From Paraburkholderia sp. IMGN_8 (GTDB lineage Bacteria > Pseudomonadota > Gammaproteobacteria > Burkholderiales > Burkholderiaceae), in assembly GCF_038050405.1 (NCBI RefSeq), contig NZ_CP150900.1, forward strand, positions 1,302,001 through 1,366,000: a stretch of DNA of 64,000 nt, in the 5' to 3' direction. Shown here one piece after another: positions 18,217 to 27,465 of this stretch. Position numbers and translations under genes: made by a program. The stretch's first letter is position 1, and every line of letters begins with the position of its first letter. The notes beneath the pieces are model-generated. The model saw only the letters and a program-made list of their open reading frames with translations, ran no database searches and was not told the DNA's origin.

Positions 18217-19055
18217 TGACCACGTCCGAAATGCAATTGAGCCTGTCGTCGCAAGCGGCGGACCCTGAAGCGCAGGCCTGGCTTGCGCGTCGACGTCAGC
18301 GCCTGTGGCGCGCGCGCCTCTTGCCGGTACTTGGCGTCGCGGGCTTGCTGTTCGCGTGGTGGGCGGTCGTGGCGGGCTTTCATGTGAAGCCGTTTATCGC
18401 GCCGTCGCCGCTCCTGGTTCTGGAGACGCTTTTCCGCAAGAGCGATGTGCTGCTGCAGAACCTTGTGCCGACCGCGATCGAGGCCGCAGGAGGCTTCCTG
18501 CTCGGCAACCTTGCGGCGATCCTGATCGCCACCGTCTTCGTGCACAACAAGACGCTGCAGGACATCTTCTATCCGGTCGCCGTGATGATCAACTCGATTC
18601 CGGTGGTCGCGAAGGCGCCGATCCTCGTTCTCATCATGGGGAACGGTCTTGAGCCGAAGATCACGATCGCGGCGATTGTCTGTTTCTTCCCGACGCTCGT
18701 AAACATGGTTCGCGGGCTGCAGGCGGTGAACCCGCAGGCGATGGAGCTGATGCAGATCCTGTCGGCGAGCAAGCGCGAAATCTTCTTCAAGCTGCGCCTC
18801 TACGCTTCGCTGCCGTATCTCTTCTCCGCATTGCGCATTGCCGCGTCGATGTCGGTGATTGGCGCGGTGGTCGGCGAATGGATCGGCGCCACGCAAGGTA
18901 TCGGCGCAATGATCATTCAGGCGACCTATAGCTTCGATTCGGCCCTGCTGTATACGGCGATCATCATGAGCGCCGTGTTGTCCGGCCTGTTTTTCCTGGT
19001 GATCGCGATCATCGAGCGCATGGTGGTCAGATGGCAGCCCGAAAGCACGCATTGA
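18216..19055 (+). CDS. ABC transporter permease (SsuC/TauC-like)
   Basis: 279-residue inner-membrane permease with about six membrane segments (first near LLPVLGVAGLLFAWWAVVAG) and the binding-protein-dependent EAA-type loop (ILSASKREIFFKLRLYASLPYLFSALRI is the coupling helix region). Together with the two preceding genes it forms a complete importer. The next gene starts after 37 bases. Confidence 0.92.
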   Translation: MTTSEMQLSLSSQAADPEAQAWLARRRQRLWRARLLPVLGVAGLLFAWWAVVAGFHVKPFIAPSPLLVLETLFRKSDVLLQNLVPTAIEAAGGFLLGNLAAILIATVFVHNKTLQDIFYPVAVMINSIPVVAKAPILVLIMGNGLEPKITIAAIVCFFPTLVNMVRGLQAVNPQAMELMQILSASKREIFFKLRLYASLPYLFSALRIAASMSVIGAVVGEWIGATQGIGAMIIQATYSFDSALLYTAIIMSAVLSGLFFLVIAIIERMVVRWQPESTH

Positions 19056-19092
19056 ACCGAACACGAAACACCCGAATTCTCAGAGGCGAAAA

Positions 19093-20478
19093 ATGAACAT
19101 GATCAGCGATTGGATTCAGGAAAGTGCGCGCGATGTGCGCGTCGCGGCCAAGGCAAACGTCGTGGTGGTCGGCGGCGGCCCCGCAGGCCTGTCGGCAGCG
19201 ATTGGGGCGGCGCGCAACGGCGCCGAGGTGATTCTGCTGGAGCGTTACAACCACCTGGGTGGCTTGGCATCCGGCGGCATGGTGCTGGTACTCGACGACA
19301 TGTGGGACAACCACCTGCAGGAAATTTCGGTGCGCGGCGTCTGCATGACCTTCATCGAACGGATGGCGGCGCGCAAGCTGGCGATGTTCCCGCGCTCGGA
19401 TGAATGGGGCGAGGATCCCGCGGCGTATCGCAAGTGGGGGCGCTGGGGCACGTTCGATTTTCACAGCCAGAAGACGCCCCACCCGGTGTGTTTCGCCGCA
19501 GCGTTCGATCCGGATGCGATGAAGCGCGTCGCGCTTGAGATGGTGGAATCGCTCGGCATCAAGTTGCGTCTGCACTCATGGTTCTCGCGCACGCTGGTCG
19601 AAGACGGTCAGGTGAAGGGCGTGATCTGCGAGACGAAGAGCGGCCGTGAAGCGATCCTCGCCGACGTGGTGATCGACGCGACGGGAGATCTGGATGTCGC
19701 AGCATCGGCGGGTGTGCCGCATGTCGGCGGCACCTATATCACGACGACCGTATTTCGACTCGGCGGTGTCGATACGGAGGCGGCCGAGCGTTTCGAAGCC
19801 GAAGAACCCGAGGCGTTTGCGGCACTGGATCGTCAGATCAAGCGCATTCTCGGCGGCTCGTGGGGCTACTGGTGGCTGAAGACACCGTTGCCCGGTGTGG
19901 TGTGGTGCAACTGCCCGCACATGGCCGGTCTCGATGGCCTCAAGCCTGAGGACCTGACACGTGCGGAAGTGCAGGGCCGGCAGCACATTCACGCGGTGGT
20001 CGAATTCGTGCGCGACAAGCTGCCGGGCTTCGAGCAGTGTTACGTGATCGATGTCGCGCCGCAAACCGGCGTGCGCCAGACGCGCCTGCTCGAAGGCGAG
20101 TATGTGATGACGAAGGATGACCTCGCGCAGCGTACCCGTTTCGACGACAGCATCGCGCGTGGTCGTGACTACTACATGCCGTATCGGGTGTTGCTGCCGA
20201 AGCAGATCGACAACCTGCTGGTCGCCGGCCGCCACTATTCGGCGACCTCGCAGGCGCAGAAGATGTCGCGCGAAATCCCGCCTTGCATGGCGATGGGCGA
20301 AGCCGCCGGTGTGGCTGCCGCGCTTGCGCTCGATGCGGGCGTGCGGGTGCGCGACGTCGACGTGCACGCGCTGCAGAAGACCTTGCGCGCGCAAGGCGCC
20401 GATCCGGGCGACCAGACCGGCTGCAACGCCGACGTGCCGCCGCTTGCCGCGCACATCGAGAAGCGGGAGGCCGCATGA
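19093..20478 (+). CDS. FAD-dependent oxidoreductase (FAD_oxidored family)
   Basis: 461-residue flavoprotein. The N-terminal dinucleotide-binding motif VVVVGGGPAGLSAAIGAARNG (about 25-45) is followed by LLERYNHLGGLASGG. A second FAD-contact region lies at VVIDATGDLDVAASAG, and the C-terminal flavin-binding segment is LLVAGRHYSATSQAQ with CMAMGEAAGVAAALAL. No signal peptide. It belongs to the broad PF12831-like group, whose substrates are mostly unknown. Its place between an importer and CoA-activating genes, in an operon with a ferredoxin, suggests a redox step that passes electrons to or from the ferredoxin. It overlaps the CoA-transferase by ATGA. Confidence 0.85.
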   Translation: MNMISDWIQESARDVRVAAKANVVVVGGGPAGLSAAIGAARNGAEVILLERYNHLGGLASGGMVLVLDDMWDNHLQEISVRGVCMTFIERMAARKLAMFPRSDEWGEDPAAYRKWGRWGTFDFHSQKTPHPVCFAAAFDPDAMKRVALEMVESLGIKLRLHSWFSRTLVEDGQVKGVICETKSGREAILADVVIDATGDLDVAASAGVPHVGGTYITTTVFRLGGVDTEAAERFEAEEPEAFAALDRQIKRILGGSWGYWWLKTPLPGVVWCNCPHMAGLDGLKPEDLTRAEVQGRQHIHAVVEFVRDKLPGFEQCYVIDVAPQTGVRQTRLLEGEYVMTKDDLAQRTRFDDSIARGRDYYMPYRVLLPKQIDNLLVAGRHYSATSQAQKMSREIPPCMAMGEAAGVAAALALDAGVRVRDVDVHALQKTLRAQGADPGDQTGCNADVPPLAAHIEKREAA

Positions 20479-21656
20479 GCGTCGTCGACAACGTTGCAAA
20501 GACGCCTGACCTGCCGCTTGCCGGCGTGCGTGTCGTCGATCTCACGCAGGTCATGATGGGCCCGGTCTGCACGCAGATGCTCGCCGACTACGGCGCCGAC
20601 GTGATCAAGGTCGAGAGGAAGGGCGCGGGCGACTTGAGCCGCTCGACGTTCGAGCCGGTGGCCGGCGCGGACAATCCGATCTTCTGCAGTCTGAATCGCA
20701 ACAAGCGCAGCGTGGCACTCGACCTGCGCGACGCGCAGCAGCTGGCTGATTTGAAGGCGCTGATCGCGGAGGCGGATGTGGTCGTCAGTAATTTCCGCGC
20801 GGGTGTGATGGACCGCATGGGCGTCGGCTATGAAGACTGCCGCCGGTTGAATTCGCGGATCATCTACGCGGTGGGCACGGGCTTCGGCGAAACCGGACCC
20901 TATGCGCACAAGGGCGGCCAGGACGTGCTCGCCCAGGCGATGAGCGGTGTGATGGCGCGCCGCGCCGATGAGTCGCTGCCGATTTCCGTTTACCCGACAG
21001 CACTCGCCGACTATTCGGCGGGCATGCACATGGTGCAGGGCATCCTGCTTGCGTTGCTGCATCGTGAACGCACGGGCGAGGGGCAGAAGGTCAACGTGTC
21101 GCTGTACAACTCGATGCTCGCAATGCAGATGCAGGAAGCCGCCATGATCATGATGGCCGACTCGGAAGTGAACTGGGCTGCGATGCCGCTTTCGGGTGTC
21201 TTCGAAACCCAGGATGGTGCGCTGGTACTCGTGGGTGCGTTCAAGGCGAATCCGCTGCGCGACATCTGCGCCGCACTGGACATCGAAGACCTGTCGCTTG
21301 ACGCGCGCTTTTGCAATCTCAATCAGCAGTTCGTTCACAAGACCGAATTGCAGCGGATCTTCCGGGAGCGCTTTGCGAGCAACACGCGCGACTTCTGGCT
21401 CGCTCGCCTCGAAGAGCAGGACCTGTTGTGTGCGCCGGTGCGTGATCTGCGTGAAGCGCTGGTCGACCCGCAGACCCTGCATAACCAGCTGATTCTGGAA
21501 GGCGAGGGCGAAGGCCAGCCGGTGCGCTTCATCGGCAGCCCGATTGAGCTCTCGCTCGCACCGGTTGGCTTGCGGCGTGGGCCGCCGCGCCTCGGCCAGC
21601 ATACCGAAGAGGTCCTTCAGCAATTGCGAAGCAAGGTCGCCACGGAGGCTGTATGA
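20475..21656 (+). CDS. class III CoA-transferase (CaiB/BaiF family)
   Basis: 393-residue enzyme of the formyl-CoA transferase type, which transfers CoA between acids without a covalent glutamate-CoA of family I type. Visible family features: GVRVVDLTQVMMGP at the N terminus, ADYGADVIKVER, LNRNKRSVALDLR, the catalytic Asp region SNFRAGVMDRMGV, and VSLYNSMLAMQMQ. The start ATG 20475 overlaps the flavoprotein stop; the longer frame from 20283 is antisense-like extension. Likely role: activation of the imported acid to its CoA ester. It overlaps the hydratase gene by 4 bases. Confidence 0.92.
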   Translation: MSVVDNVAKTPDLPLAGVRVVDLTQVMMGPVCTQMLADYGADVIKVERKGAGDLSRSTFEPVAGADNPIFCSLNRNKRSVALDLRDAQQLADLKALIAEADVVVSNFRAGVMDRMGVGYEDCRRLNSRIIYAVGTGFGETGPYAHKGGQDVLAQAMSGVMARRADESLPISVYPTALADYSAGMHMVQGILLALLHRERTGEGQKVNVSLYNSMLAMQMQEAAMIMMADSEVNWAAMPLSGVFETQDGALVLVGAFKANPLRDICAALDIEDLSLDARFCNLNQQFVHKTELQRIFRERFASNTRDFWLARLEEQDLLCAPVRDLREALVDPQTLHNQLILEGEGEGQPVRFIGSPIELSLAPVGLRRGPPRLGQHTEEVLQQLRSKVATEAV

Positions 21657-22426
21657 GCGTACGTCTTGCCATCGACCAGCACGTTGCCACGGTGACGCTG
21701 GCGCGGCCGGAAGCGCTCAACGCCGTGGACCTTGCCACCGAAGCCGAACTGCAACGCGTGTGGACCGAACTCGAGCGTAACTGTGACGTGCGCGTCGTGG
21801 TCCTGACCGGCGAGGGCGAGCGCGCGTTCTGCGTCGGCGCGGACCTGAAGAATCCGTCGGCGAGCGGCCTTGAATACTGGGCGGCGCCGCGCCCGGGTGG
21901 CTTTGGCGGTATTGCGCTTCGCGAGACGCTGAACGTGCCGGTAATCGCGCGGGTCAACGGCTATGCGCTGGGTGGCGGCTTCGAAATGGTGCTGGGGTGT
22001 GATCTGGTGGTCGCCTGTGACGAGGCGAGCTTCGGGCTGCCCGAGGCGCTGGTCGGGCGCATGCCGCTCGACGGCGGCATGACCCTGCTGCAACGCCAGA
22101 TTCCGTACCGCCAGGCGATGGCGATGCTGATGACCGGCTGCCGGATTTCGGCACGCGAGGGGCTCGACATGGGCCTCGTCAACGAAGTCGTGCCACGTGC
22201 CGAACTGGACGCCGCCGTCGAGCGCTGGGTTCAGGCGCTGCTCGCGTGCGCCCCGCTGTCGCTGCGGGCGATCAAGCAGGTGGTCAAGCGCACGTCCACA
22301 CTCTCGCCGGCGGACGCCCAGGCGTTGCGACTGCCCGCCGTAGTGGCCGCGCTGCAATCAGAGGACGCGAATGAAGGCGTGCGCGCGTTCCAGGAGAAGC
22401 GCAAACCGGTCTGGAGCGGACGCTGA
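21653..22426 (+). CDS. enoyl-CoA hydratase/isomerase family protein
   Basis: 257-residue crotonase-fold protein. The oxyanion-hole segments are present: [10 protein letters not shown] (about 59-68) and [19 protein letters not shown] (about 102-120). In the catalytic region, [12 protein letters not shown] carries Glu but Met-Pro replaces the common LG(L/I)xP, so the exact reaction (hydration, isomerisation, C-C cleavage) is open. It is last but one in the operon and shares one base with the ferredoxin gene (TGATG). Confidence 0.9.
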   Translation: MSVRLAIDQHVATVTLARPEALNAVDLATEAELQRVWTELERNCDVRVVVLTGEGERAFCVGADLKNPSASGLEYWAAPRPGGFGGIALRETLNVPVIARVNGYALGGGFEMVLGCDLVVACDEASFGLPEALVGRMPLDGGMTLLQRQIPYRQAMAMLMTGCRISAREGLDMGLVNEVVPRAELDAAVERWVQALLACAPLSLRAIKQVVKRTSTLSPADAQALRLPAVVAALQSEDANEGVRAFQEKRKPVWSGR

Positions 22427-22761
22427 TGGCCTACGTCATCACTTCGCCCTGCATCGATGTCAAAGACGGCGCGTGTGTGCAATGCTGCCCGGTTGACTGT
22501 ATCTACGAGGGCGAGCGCACGCTCTACATCCACCCCGAGGAATGCATCAACTGCGGGGTGTGTGTATCAGTGTGTCCGACCGAGGCGATCTTTCACGATG
22601 AAGAACTCCCGCAATCGGAGGCCATGTTCGCCGCCGTGAACCGGGATTTCTTCGGGCCGGATGCCAGCGCGCTCGGTTCCCCCGGTGGCGCATGCGACGT
22701 GGGTAAGGTAGCCTGCGATCATCCCGTGGTCGCGGCCTGGACGGTGCGGCCGATGAACTGA
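22426..22761 (+). CDS. 7Fe ferredoxin (3Fe-4S/4Fe-4S)
   Basis: 111-residue ferredoxin. Cys 9, 17, 21, 25, 40, 43, 46 and 50 reproduce, shifted by one, the pattern of Azotobacter FdI-type ferredoxins: one 3Fe-4S cluster from the isolated Cys pair plus Cys50, and one 4Fe-4S cluster from Cys21/40/43/46. An extra Cys20 and two Cys near the C terminus ([13 protein letters not shown]) are less usual. [19 protein letters not shown] is close to actinobacterial FdxA. As last gene of the operon it is the likely electron carrier for the flavoprotein at 19093. Confidence 0.9.
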   Translation: MAYVITSPCIDVKDGACVQCCPVDCIYEGERTLYIHPEECINCGVCVSVCPTEAIFHDEELPQSEAMFAAVNRDFFGPDASALGSPGGACDVGKVACDHPVVAAWTVRPMN

Positions 22762-22770
22762 GAAAACACG

Positions 22771-23685
22771 ATGCATGCGAATGTCCTGAAGTATTTTGTC
22801 GAAGTGGCTCGATGCAGTTCGATCCGCAAGGCCGCGCAGAACCTCTATGTCGCGTCGAGCGCGGTCAACCGGCAGATCCTGAAGCTCGAAGCGGAGATGG
22901 GGACTGAACTGTTCGACCGGCTGCCGAATGGCATCCGGTTAAACGCGGCCGGTGAGCGCATGCTGCAACACATTCGCGCGACGCTGAACGACTTCCACTT
23001 GATGCGCAGTGAACTTGACGACCTGAAGGGCGAACGCAAGGGACACGTGTCGGTGACGGCCATGGATTCGCTTTTCGTCGATTTTCTGCCGGCGACCGTC
23101 GAGGAGTTTTCGGACGCCTATCCGGCGGTCACCTATTCGATCGCCGCGGTGCCGCCGCACGACGTTCCGGCGCGGCTCGTCAGTGGCGAGTATGACGTCG
23201 GCATTTCGTATATTACGAAGCTGCCCGCCGGTCTCGATGTCGTGACCGAGGTCTCGTTGCCGCCGGGTGTGGTCATGGCATCGTCGCATCCGTTAGCGAA
23301 GACGGAGCGCATCAGCTTCGACGAATGCCGCAATCACGCGTTTCTGCGGCTCGAAGGACGATCGCCGATTCAGGGCGTCGTCACGACCGACTTTCCCGAG
23401 TACTGGGAGTCGCTGCAGCCGAGCGTCACCTGTAATTCGACGACATTGCTCAAGCGGTTGATTGCGTCAGGGCGGGGCATTTCATTTTTCTCCAAACTGG
23501 CTTTCCTCGATGAGCTGGCGCGTGGTGACGTGGTATGGAGGCCGCTCGACGACGTGAATGTCAACGCGCTGACCGTCGGCGTCATCACACCCAACCAGCG
23601 CGTGCTGCCTCACGTTACGCTGGAGTTCGTCGAACGTATTGTGCGGCGCCTGAAACACGTTGAACTGGCACTGCGCGACGTCTGA
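22771..23685 (+). CDS. LysR-family transcriptional regulator
   Basis: 304-residue LysR regulator: N-terminal winged HTH (about 1-60: YFVEVARCSSIRKAAQNLYVASSAVNRQILKLEAEMGTEL in outline) and a substrate-binding-protein-like effector domain. The HTH has the variant AQNLYVASSAVNRQI in place of the common SQPALSRQI. It lies 9 bases after the ferredoxin in the same direction, so it is probably co-transcribed and may control the operon from its end. Ligand unknown. Confidence 0.92.
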   Translation: MHANVLKYFVEVARCSSIRKAAQNLYVASSAVNRQILKLEAEMGTELFDRLPNGIRLNAAGERMLQHIRATLNDFHLMRSELDDLKGERKGHVSVTAMDSLFVDFLPATVEEFSDAYPAVTYSIAAVPPHDVPARLVSGEYDVGISYITKLPAGLDVVTEVSLPPGVVMASSHPLAKTERISFDECRNHAFLRLEGRSPIQGVVTTDFPEYWESLQPSVTCNSTTLLKRLIASGRGISFFSKLAFLDELARGDVVWRPLDDVNVNALTVGVITPNQRVLPHVTLEFVERIVRRLKHVELALRDV

Positions 23686-23875
23686 TCTCTGCGTTGCCGC
23701 TGACTGCACTTTGCGGGGGAGCGCGGCGGGGCCGCATTCGGTTGCCTTCGCGCGCCTTCGTTGCGGGTGCTTTCCAGTAATCCTAAATGATTGACCGCGG
23801 TGTGGCAGTCCATTCTTGACCGCCCGCCAACATCCGGACTACGGTTGATCGTCTTCCAATCATCAGGAACACAAC

Positions 23876-25321
23876 ATGGTCACATCAGGCTATACCGATA
23901 CCCGACTTCTGATCAACGGCGAGTGGTGCGACGCCGCCAGCGGCATGACCCTCGACGTCGTCAACCCCGCCACCGGCAAAGCCATCGGCAAGGTGGCCCA
24001 CGCCGGCATCGCCGACCTGGACCGGGCGCTGGCCGCCGCGCAAAGCGGCTTCGAAGCCTGGCGCAAGATTCCCGCCAACGAACGCGCAACCACGATGCGT
24101 AAAGCCGCGGCGCTGGTGCGCGAGCGCGCGTCGGACATCGCCCGCCTGATGACCCAGGAACAGGGCAAGCCGTTCGCCGAAGCACGTGTCGAGGTGCTGT
24201 CCGCCGCGGACATCATCGAGTGGTTCGCCGACGAAGGCCGCCGCGTCTACGGCCGGGTCGTGCCGTCACGCAATCTGGCAGCGCAGCAACTGGTTTTCAA
24301 GGAGCCGATCGGCCCGGTGGCGGCGTTCACGCCGTGGAATTTCCCGATCAACCAGGTCGTACGCAAGCTGAGCGCGGCGCTCGCGAGCGGCTGCTCGTTC
24401 CTCGTCAAGGCGCCGGAAGAAACCCCGGCGTCGCCGGCGGCGCTGCTGCAGGCCTTCGTCGAAGCCGGTGTGCCGGCGGGTACGGTCGGCCTCGTGTTCG
24501 GCGACCCGGCCGAGATTTCGAGCTATCTGATCCCGCATCCGGTAATCCGCAAGGTCACGTTCACGGGCTCGACGCCGGTCGGCAAGCAATTGGCCGCGTT
24601 GGCAGGCGCGCACATGAAGCGCGCGACGATGGAACTGGGCGGTCATGCGCCCGTCATCGTGGCCGAAGACGCGGACGTCGCGCTGGCAGTCAAGGCGGCG
24701 GGCGGCGCGAAGTTCCGCAACGCCGGCCAGGTGTGCATCTCGCCCACGCGCTTTCTCGTGCACAACAGCATCCGCGAAGAGTTCGCGGCGGCGCTCGTCA
24801 AGCATGCGGAAGGCCTCAAGCTCGGCGACGGTCTTGCGGAAGGCACGACCCTGGGGCCGCTCGCCAACGCGCGCCGTCTCACCGCGATGGCCAAGGTGCT
24901 CGACGATGCGCGCAAGACCGGCGCCAAGGTCGAAACGGGTGGCGAACGCGTGGGCTCGGAAGGCAACTTCTTCGCGCCGACCGTGCTGACCAACGTGTCG
25001 CTCGAGGCAGATGTATTCAACAACGAGCCGTTCGGCCCGATCGCCGCGATCCGTGGTTTCGACAAGCTCGAAGAAGCGATCGCCGAAGCAAACCGTCTGC
25101 CGTACGGGCTCGCCGGTTATGCGTTCACGAAGTCGTTCAGCAACGTGCATCAGCTGTCGCAACAGCTTGAAGTCGGCATGCTGTGGATCAATCAGCCTGC
25201 CACCCCCACGCCGGAAATGCCGTTTGGCGGCGTGAAAGATTCCGGCTACGGCTCGGAAGGCGGACCGGAAGCCATGGAAGCTTATCTGGTCACCAAGGCC
25301 GTGTCGATCACGGCCGTGTAG
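23876..25321 (+). CDS. NAD(P)-dependent aldehyde dehydrogenase, succinate-semialdehyde type
   Basis: 481-residue ALDH-superfamily enzyme. It has the cofactor motif [11 protein letters not shown], catalytic Glu in MELGGHAPV, nucleophilic Cys in [11 protein letters not shown], and the general [10 protein letters not shown] segment. Length and the [16 protein letters not shown] end match the GabD/glutarate-semialdehyde group. The preceding 190-base gap holds its promoter. Whether it belongs to the upstream LysR-led pathway or stands alone cannot be decided; it is not overlapped with it. Confidence 0.9.
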   Translation: MVTSGYTDTRLLINGEWCDAASGMTLDVVNPATGKAIGKVAHAGIADLDRALAAAQSGFEAWRKIPANERATTMRKAAALVRERASDIARLMTQEQGKPFAEARVEVLSAADIIEWFADEGRRVYGRVVPSRNLAAQQLVFKEPIGPVAAFTPWNFPINQVVRKLSAALASGCSFLVKAPEETPASPAALLQAFVEAGVPAGTVGLVFGDPAEISSYLIPHPVIRKVTFTGSTPVGKQLAALAGAHMKRATMELGGHAPVIVAEDADVALAVKAAGGAKFRNAGQVCISPTRFLVHNSIREEFAAALVKHAEGLKLGDGLAEGTTLGPLANARRLTAMAKVLDDARKTGAKVETGGERVGSEGNFFAPTVLTNVSLEADVFNNEPFGPIAAIRGFDKLEEAIAEANRLPYGLAGYAFTKSFSNVHQLSQQLEVGMLWINQPATPTPEMPFGGVKDSGYGSEGGPEAMEAYLVTKAVSITAV

Positions 25322-25500
25322 TCGGAGCCAACCGCAGGCGTTGTCGCGCAAAACACGACCTCTTTGAATGGGATTGACTGCATGAGGCACCGGCGGTATG
25401 TTTTCTGGCGGGGTATCACGTCCCCTGCGCCGCCTCACAGTCCCTTTCGATTCCGCGCCGGCTGCGGAGGTTCGTCGACACAAAAACTCGGGCCGAATTC

Positions 25501-26238
25501 ATGCGTATCTACTTCCAGAGCGCGTCTATCCCGACGCGAGCCGCCAATCGGCTCAAATACCGCCTTTCGCTAAAGGAATCCCAGGCGCGACAGGTAACGT
25601 CCAAAGTCTTCGGCTATAGAGACTGGACCGAGCTCCACAGCGAGCTGGGCAGCAATGCAGCTTCCGCGCTCGACGAGTCGTGTGACAGCGCGACACTAAC
25701 CGAGCGACGCGTATATCAGGCGTCGCAATTGGTCGCATCGTCAGTTGATCTTCACGGTGAATCCGCGGACGACTTTATTCGATGGTGGCAACCATCGGCC
25801 GCGCATCCGCAAGAAGAGGGCGGGGGCTCGACAGAAACGCCGTTTGCCGGCTCAAAGGAAGATCTGAGTTTTCAAGAGGCGCTAAGCACGTTGGCTCACG
25901 CCGTGCACCATCCCGTTGGCCACTTCGAACAAGCGCTCATGACTGGCATACGTAGAACGAAAAGCGAAACGTCGCTGAGCTTTGCTGAAGCGATTACTGA
26001 TGAGTTGCTAAGCGGCAACCGAAACCGAGAACCCGAAGTGGCGCGTCACCCCCTTGAGGCTTTGGCCTCGCGAGGGCTACCTCGGTCGATACTTAACCTG
26101 TCGACGAGTTTGGCGCTTGGCGATGGTGGACCGAAAGACGAAAAGAGAGCCACGGACTTGCTCGAGCAGTTGGCTGAATCTACTTCAACTCCCGATGATC
26201 TGAAGCGGATTGCCGAATCACGCCTAGGCGCCGCCTAG
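25501..26238 (+). CDS. protein of unknown function with glyoxalase-related N-terminal motif
   Basis: 245 residues, no signal peptide or membrane segment. Residues 15-50 (AANRLKYRLSLKESQARQV then FGYRDWTELHSEL) resemble the short helical motif that introduces some phage and plasmid glyoxalase-superfamily proteins (LSHSQALELVA...GFRDWNTLHA). The C-terminal part (SILNLSTSLALGDGGPKDEK followed by a helix) looks like one degenerate Sel1/TPR-like repeat. The middle is acidic and low in order. Codon use is less GC-biased than its neighbours, and an IS6-derived fragment begins 10 bases after its stop, so horizontal acquisition is likely. Function unknown. Confidence 0.55.
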   Translation: MRIYFQSASIPTRAANRLKYRLSLKESQARQVTSKVFGYRDWTELHSELGSNAASALDESCDSATLTERRVYQASQLVASSVDLHGESADDFIRWWQPSAAHPQEEGGGSTETPFAGSKEDLSFQEALSTLAHAVHHPVGHFEQALMTGIRRTKSETSLSFAEAITDELLSGNRNREPEVARHPLEALASRGLPRSILNLSTSLALGDGGPKDEKRATDLLEQLAESTSTPDDLKRIAESRLGAA

Positions 26239-26248
26239 CAGGCTGTTG

Positions 26249-26368
26249 GGCTTTGTCAACTTGCCGTAGTCAGTCGGACTTCAGGATAACTTGCAATCGC
26301 TCAGAACAGCGATTTTGATTTCTTCATCGCCCTATCTTACGCGACGACCCAAACAACCTGACAACGCC
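26249..26368. mobile_element. internally deleted IS6-family element (about 120 bp)
   Basis: GGCTTTGTCAAC at 26249-26260 and, on the other strand, GGCGTTGTCAGG at 26357-26368 match the ends of the complete IS6 element at 13719. Inside, the minus strand still encodes the start of its transposase (MKKSKSLF and stop, versus MKNSKSLY). Only the two ends remain, so it is a MITE-like derivative that the transposase could in principle still recognise. Confidence 0.65.
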
Positions 26369-26517
26369 CCCCAAACGCTTCAGATTGAGGCGTTTGCAGT
26401 CGGTGGCAATCAAAGATGGGGCTCGCTTCGCGGTAGCCTGAGATAATGAATGGCTGCGCCCGGGTGCCCGGCGAGACTCTTCGTCGTACCCGGACGATAT
26501 ACTCTACCAAACCATAA

Positions 26518-26533
26518 GTCGTCATGTGAAGAC
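26518..26533. promoter_or_regulatory. inverted-repeat operator in front of tetR copy 1
   Basis: GTCGTCATGTGAAGAC is a 7-2-7 inverted repeat with one mismatch. It lies just downstream of a TATACT hexamer (26508-26513) and 32 bases before the tetR start. Nearly the same site stands at the same distance before the second tetR copy (49959-49974), and a perfect version lies at 46885-46900. Autoregulation is inferred. Confidence 0.55.
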
Positions 26534-26565
26534 GTATTTTTAAAAGCGATGGACACAGGAGCGTC

Positions 26566-27270
26566 ATGAAGGCCAAACCTAGGGATGTTGCAGAGCCGGA
26601 CAGCAAGACCGTAGCGGGTCGCGGGCCGATCAAGCGGCCGATGAAGAAAGCACCTCAGCGTCTGCCACGCGCCGAGCGTCAGGCACGCGTGCTGGAGAAG
26701 GCCGCCGAATATTTCGCCGAACACGGCCTGAACGCGCAGACTCGCGCAATTGCCGAGGCTTGTGGCGTGTCACAACGTTTGCTGTATAGCCTGTTCCCTA
26801 GCAAGGCTGCGTTGATCGACGAAGTTTACAAGCGCGAAATTGTGGGGACCTTCAAGGCGATGTGGTTTGTTCAACTGAAAGACCGCAGTGTGCCCATTGA
26901 AAGCAGGCTCAATACTTTTTATCGCGAGTACTACGACACCCTCCTGACTCGGCAGTGGCTTCGCCTGTTCCTCTACTCTTCGCTTGAGGATCTGCAAATG
27001 GCGCCGACGTACACGAATGCCGTCGTGACGCATGCGCTTGAGATCATTGTCACTGAGACGGCGCACGAATTGGGACGCGGCGTGCCGGCCGATCCGGCTC
27101 ATCTGACCGAGGTGGGCTGGCTGCTGCACGGCGCGGTATCCCACCTTGCGATTCGCCGCCGTATTTATTCGAACGACAACACAACGCCCAGCGACGCGGT
27201 GATTGCGATGCACGTGCGCGCCTTCCTCACGAGCGCGCCAGCGCTGCTTCCGGCGCTGGAAGGCACCTGA
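26566..27270 (+). CDS. TetR/AcrR-family transcriptional regulator, copy 1
   Basis: 234 residues. A basic, disordered tail (about 1-38) precedes the TetR DNA-binding domain (about 39-85: AERQARVLEKAAEYFAEHGL, then TRAIAEACGVSQRLLYSLF and SKAALIDEVY). The ligand domain (about 90-225) is of the group with WLLHGAVSHLAIRRRIY. Ribosome site CAGGAG before ATG 26566. The neighbouring genes on both sides are IS6 debris, so its target is not obvious from position. A second copy (50025-50726) with the same upstream region lies 23 kb away. Confidence 0.9.
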   Translation: MKAKPRDVAEPDSKTVAGRGPIKRPMKKAPQRLPRAERQARVLEKAAEYFAEHGLNAQTRAIAEACGVSQRLLYSLFPSKAALIDEVYKREIVGTFKAMWFVQLKDRSVPIESRLNTFYREYYDTLLTRQWLRLFLYSSLEDLQMAPTYTNAVVTHALEIIVTETAHELGRGVPADPAHLTEVGWLLHGAVSHLAIRRRIYSNDNTTPSDAVIAMHVRAFLTSAPALLPALEGT

Positions 27271-27298
27271 GCGTGACGCGCTAGCGGCCTTGTCCAGC

Positions 27299-27455
27299 GC
27301 GGAAGATAACCATCAACCGACGCGCGAACGCGCGCGTCGTGGACCGCTTCGCCGCACGGTACGAATTGACCGAAGTCGCCCGGAATCCATCAACTGGTTT
27401 CCAGGCGGTCGCCGCTGACGCTTCTTCAAGCGGGTGCTGCGCTCGAGCCGCAAGG
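27299..27455 (+). pseudogene. scrambled IS6-family transposase fragments
   Basis: Around 27299-27345 one frame reads SAEDNHQPTRERARR, the catalytic-Glu segment of the IS6 transposase (AENSHQPTRERERR). Around 27418-27455 another frame reads RFFKRVLRSSRK, like the internal RFFKRLLASCAQQPRK of the same protein. The order is reversed relative to the protein, so this is rearranged debris rather than a simple truncation. With the 26249-26368 remnant it brackets tetR copy 1. Confidence 0.6.
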
Positions 27456-27465
27456 GGTTTCGTGT

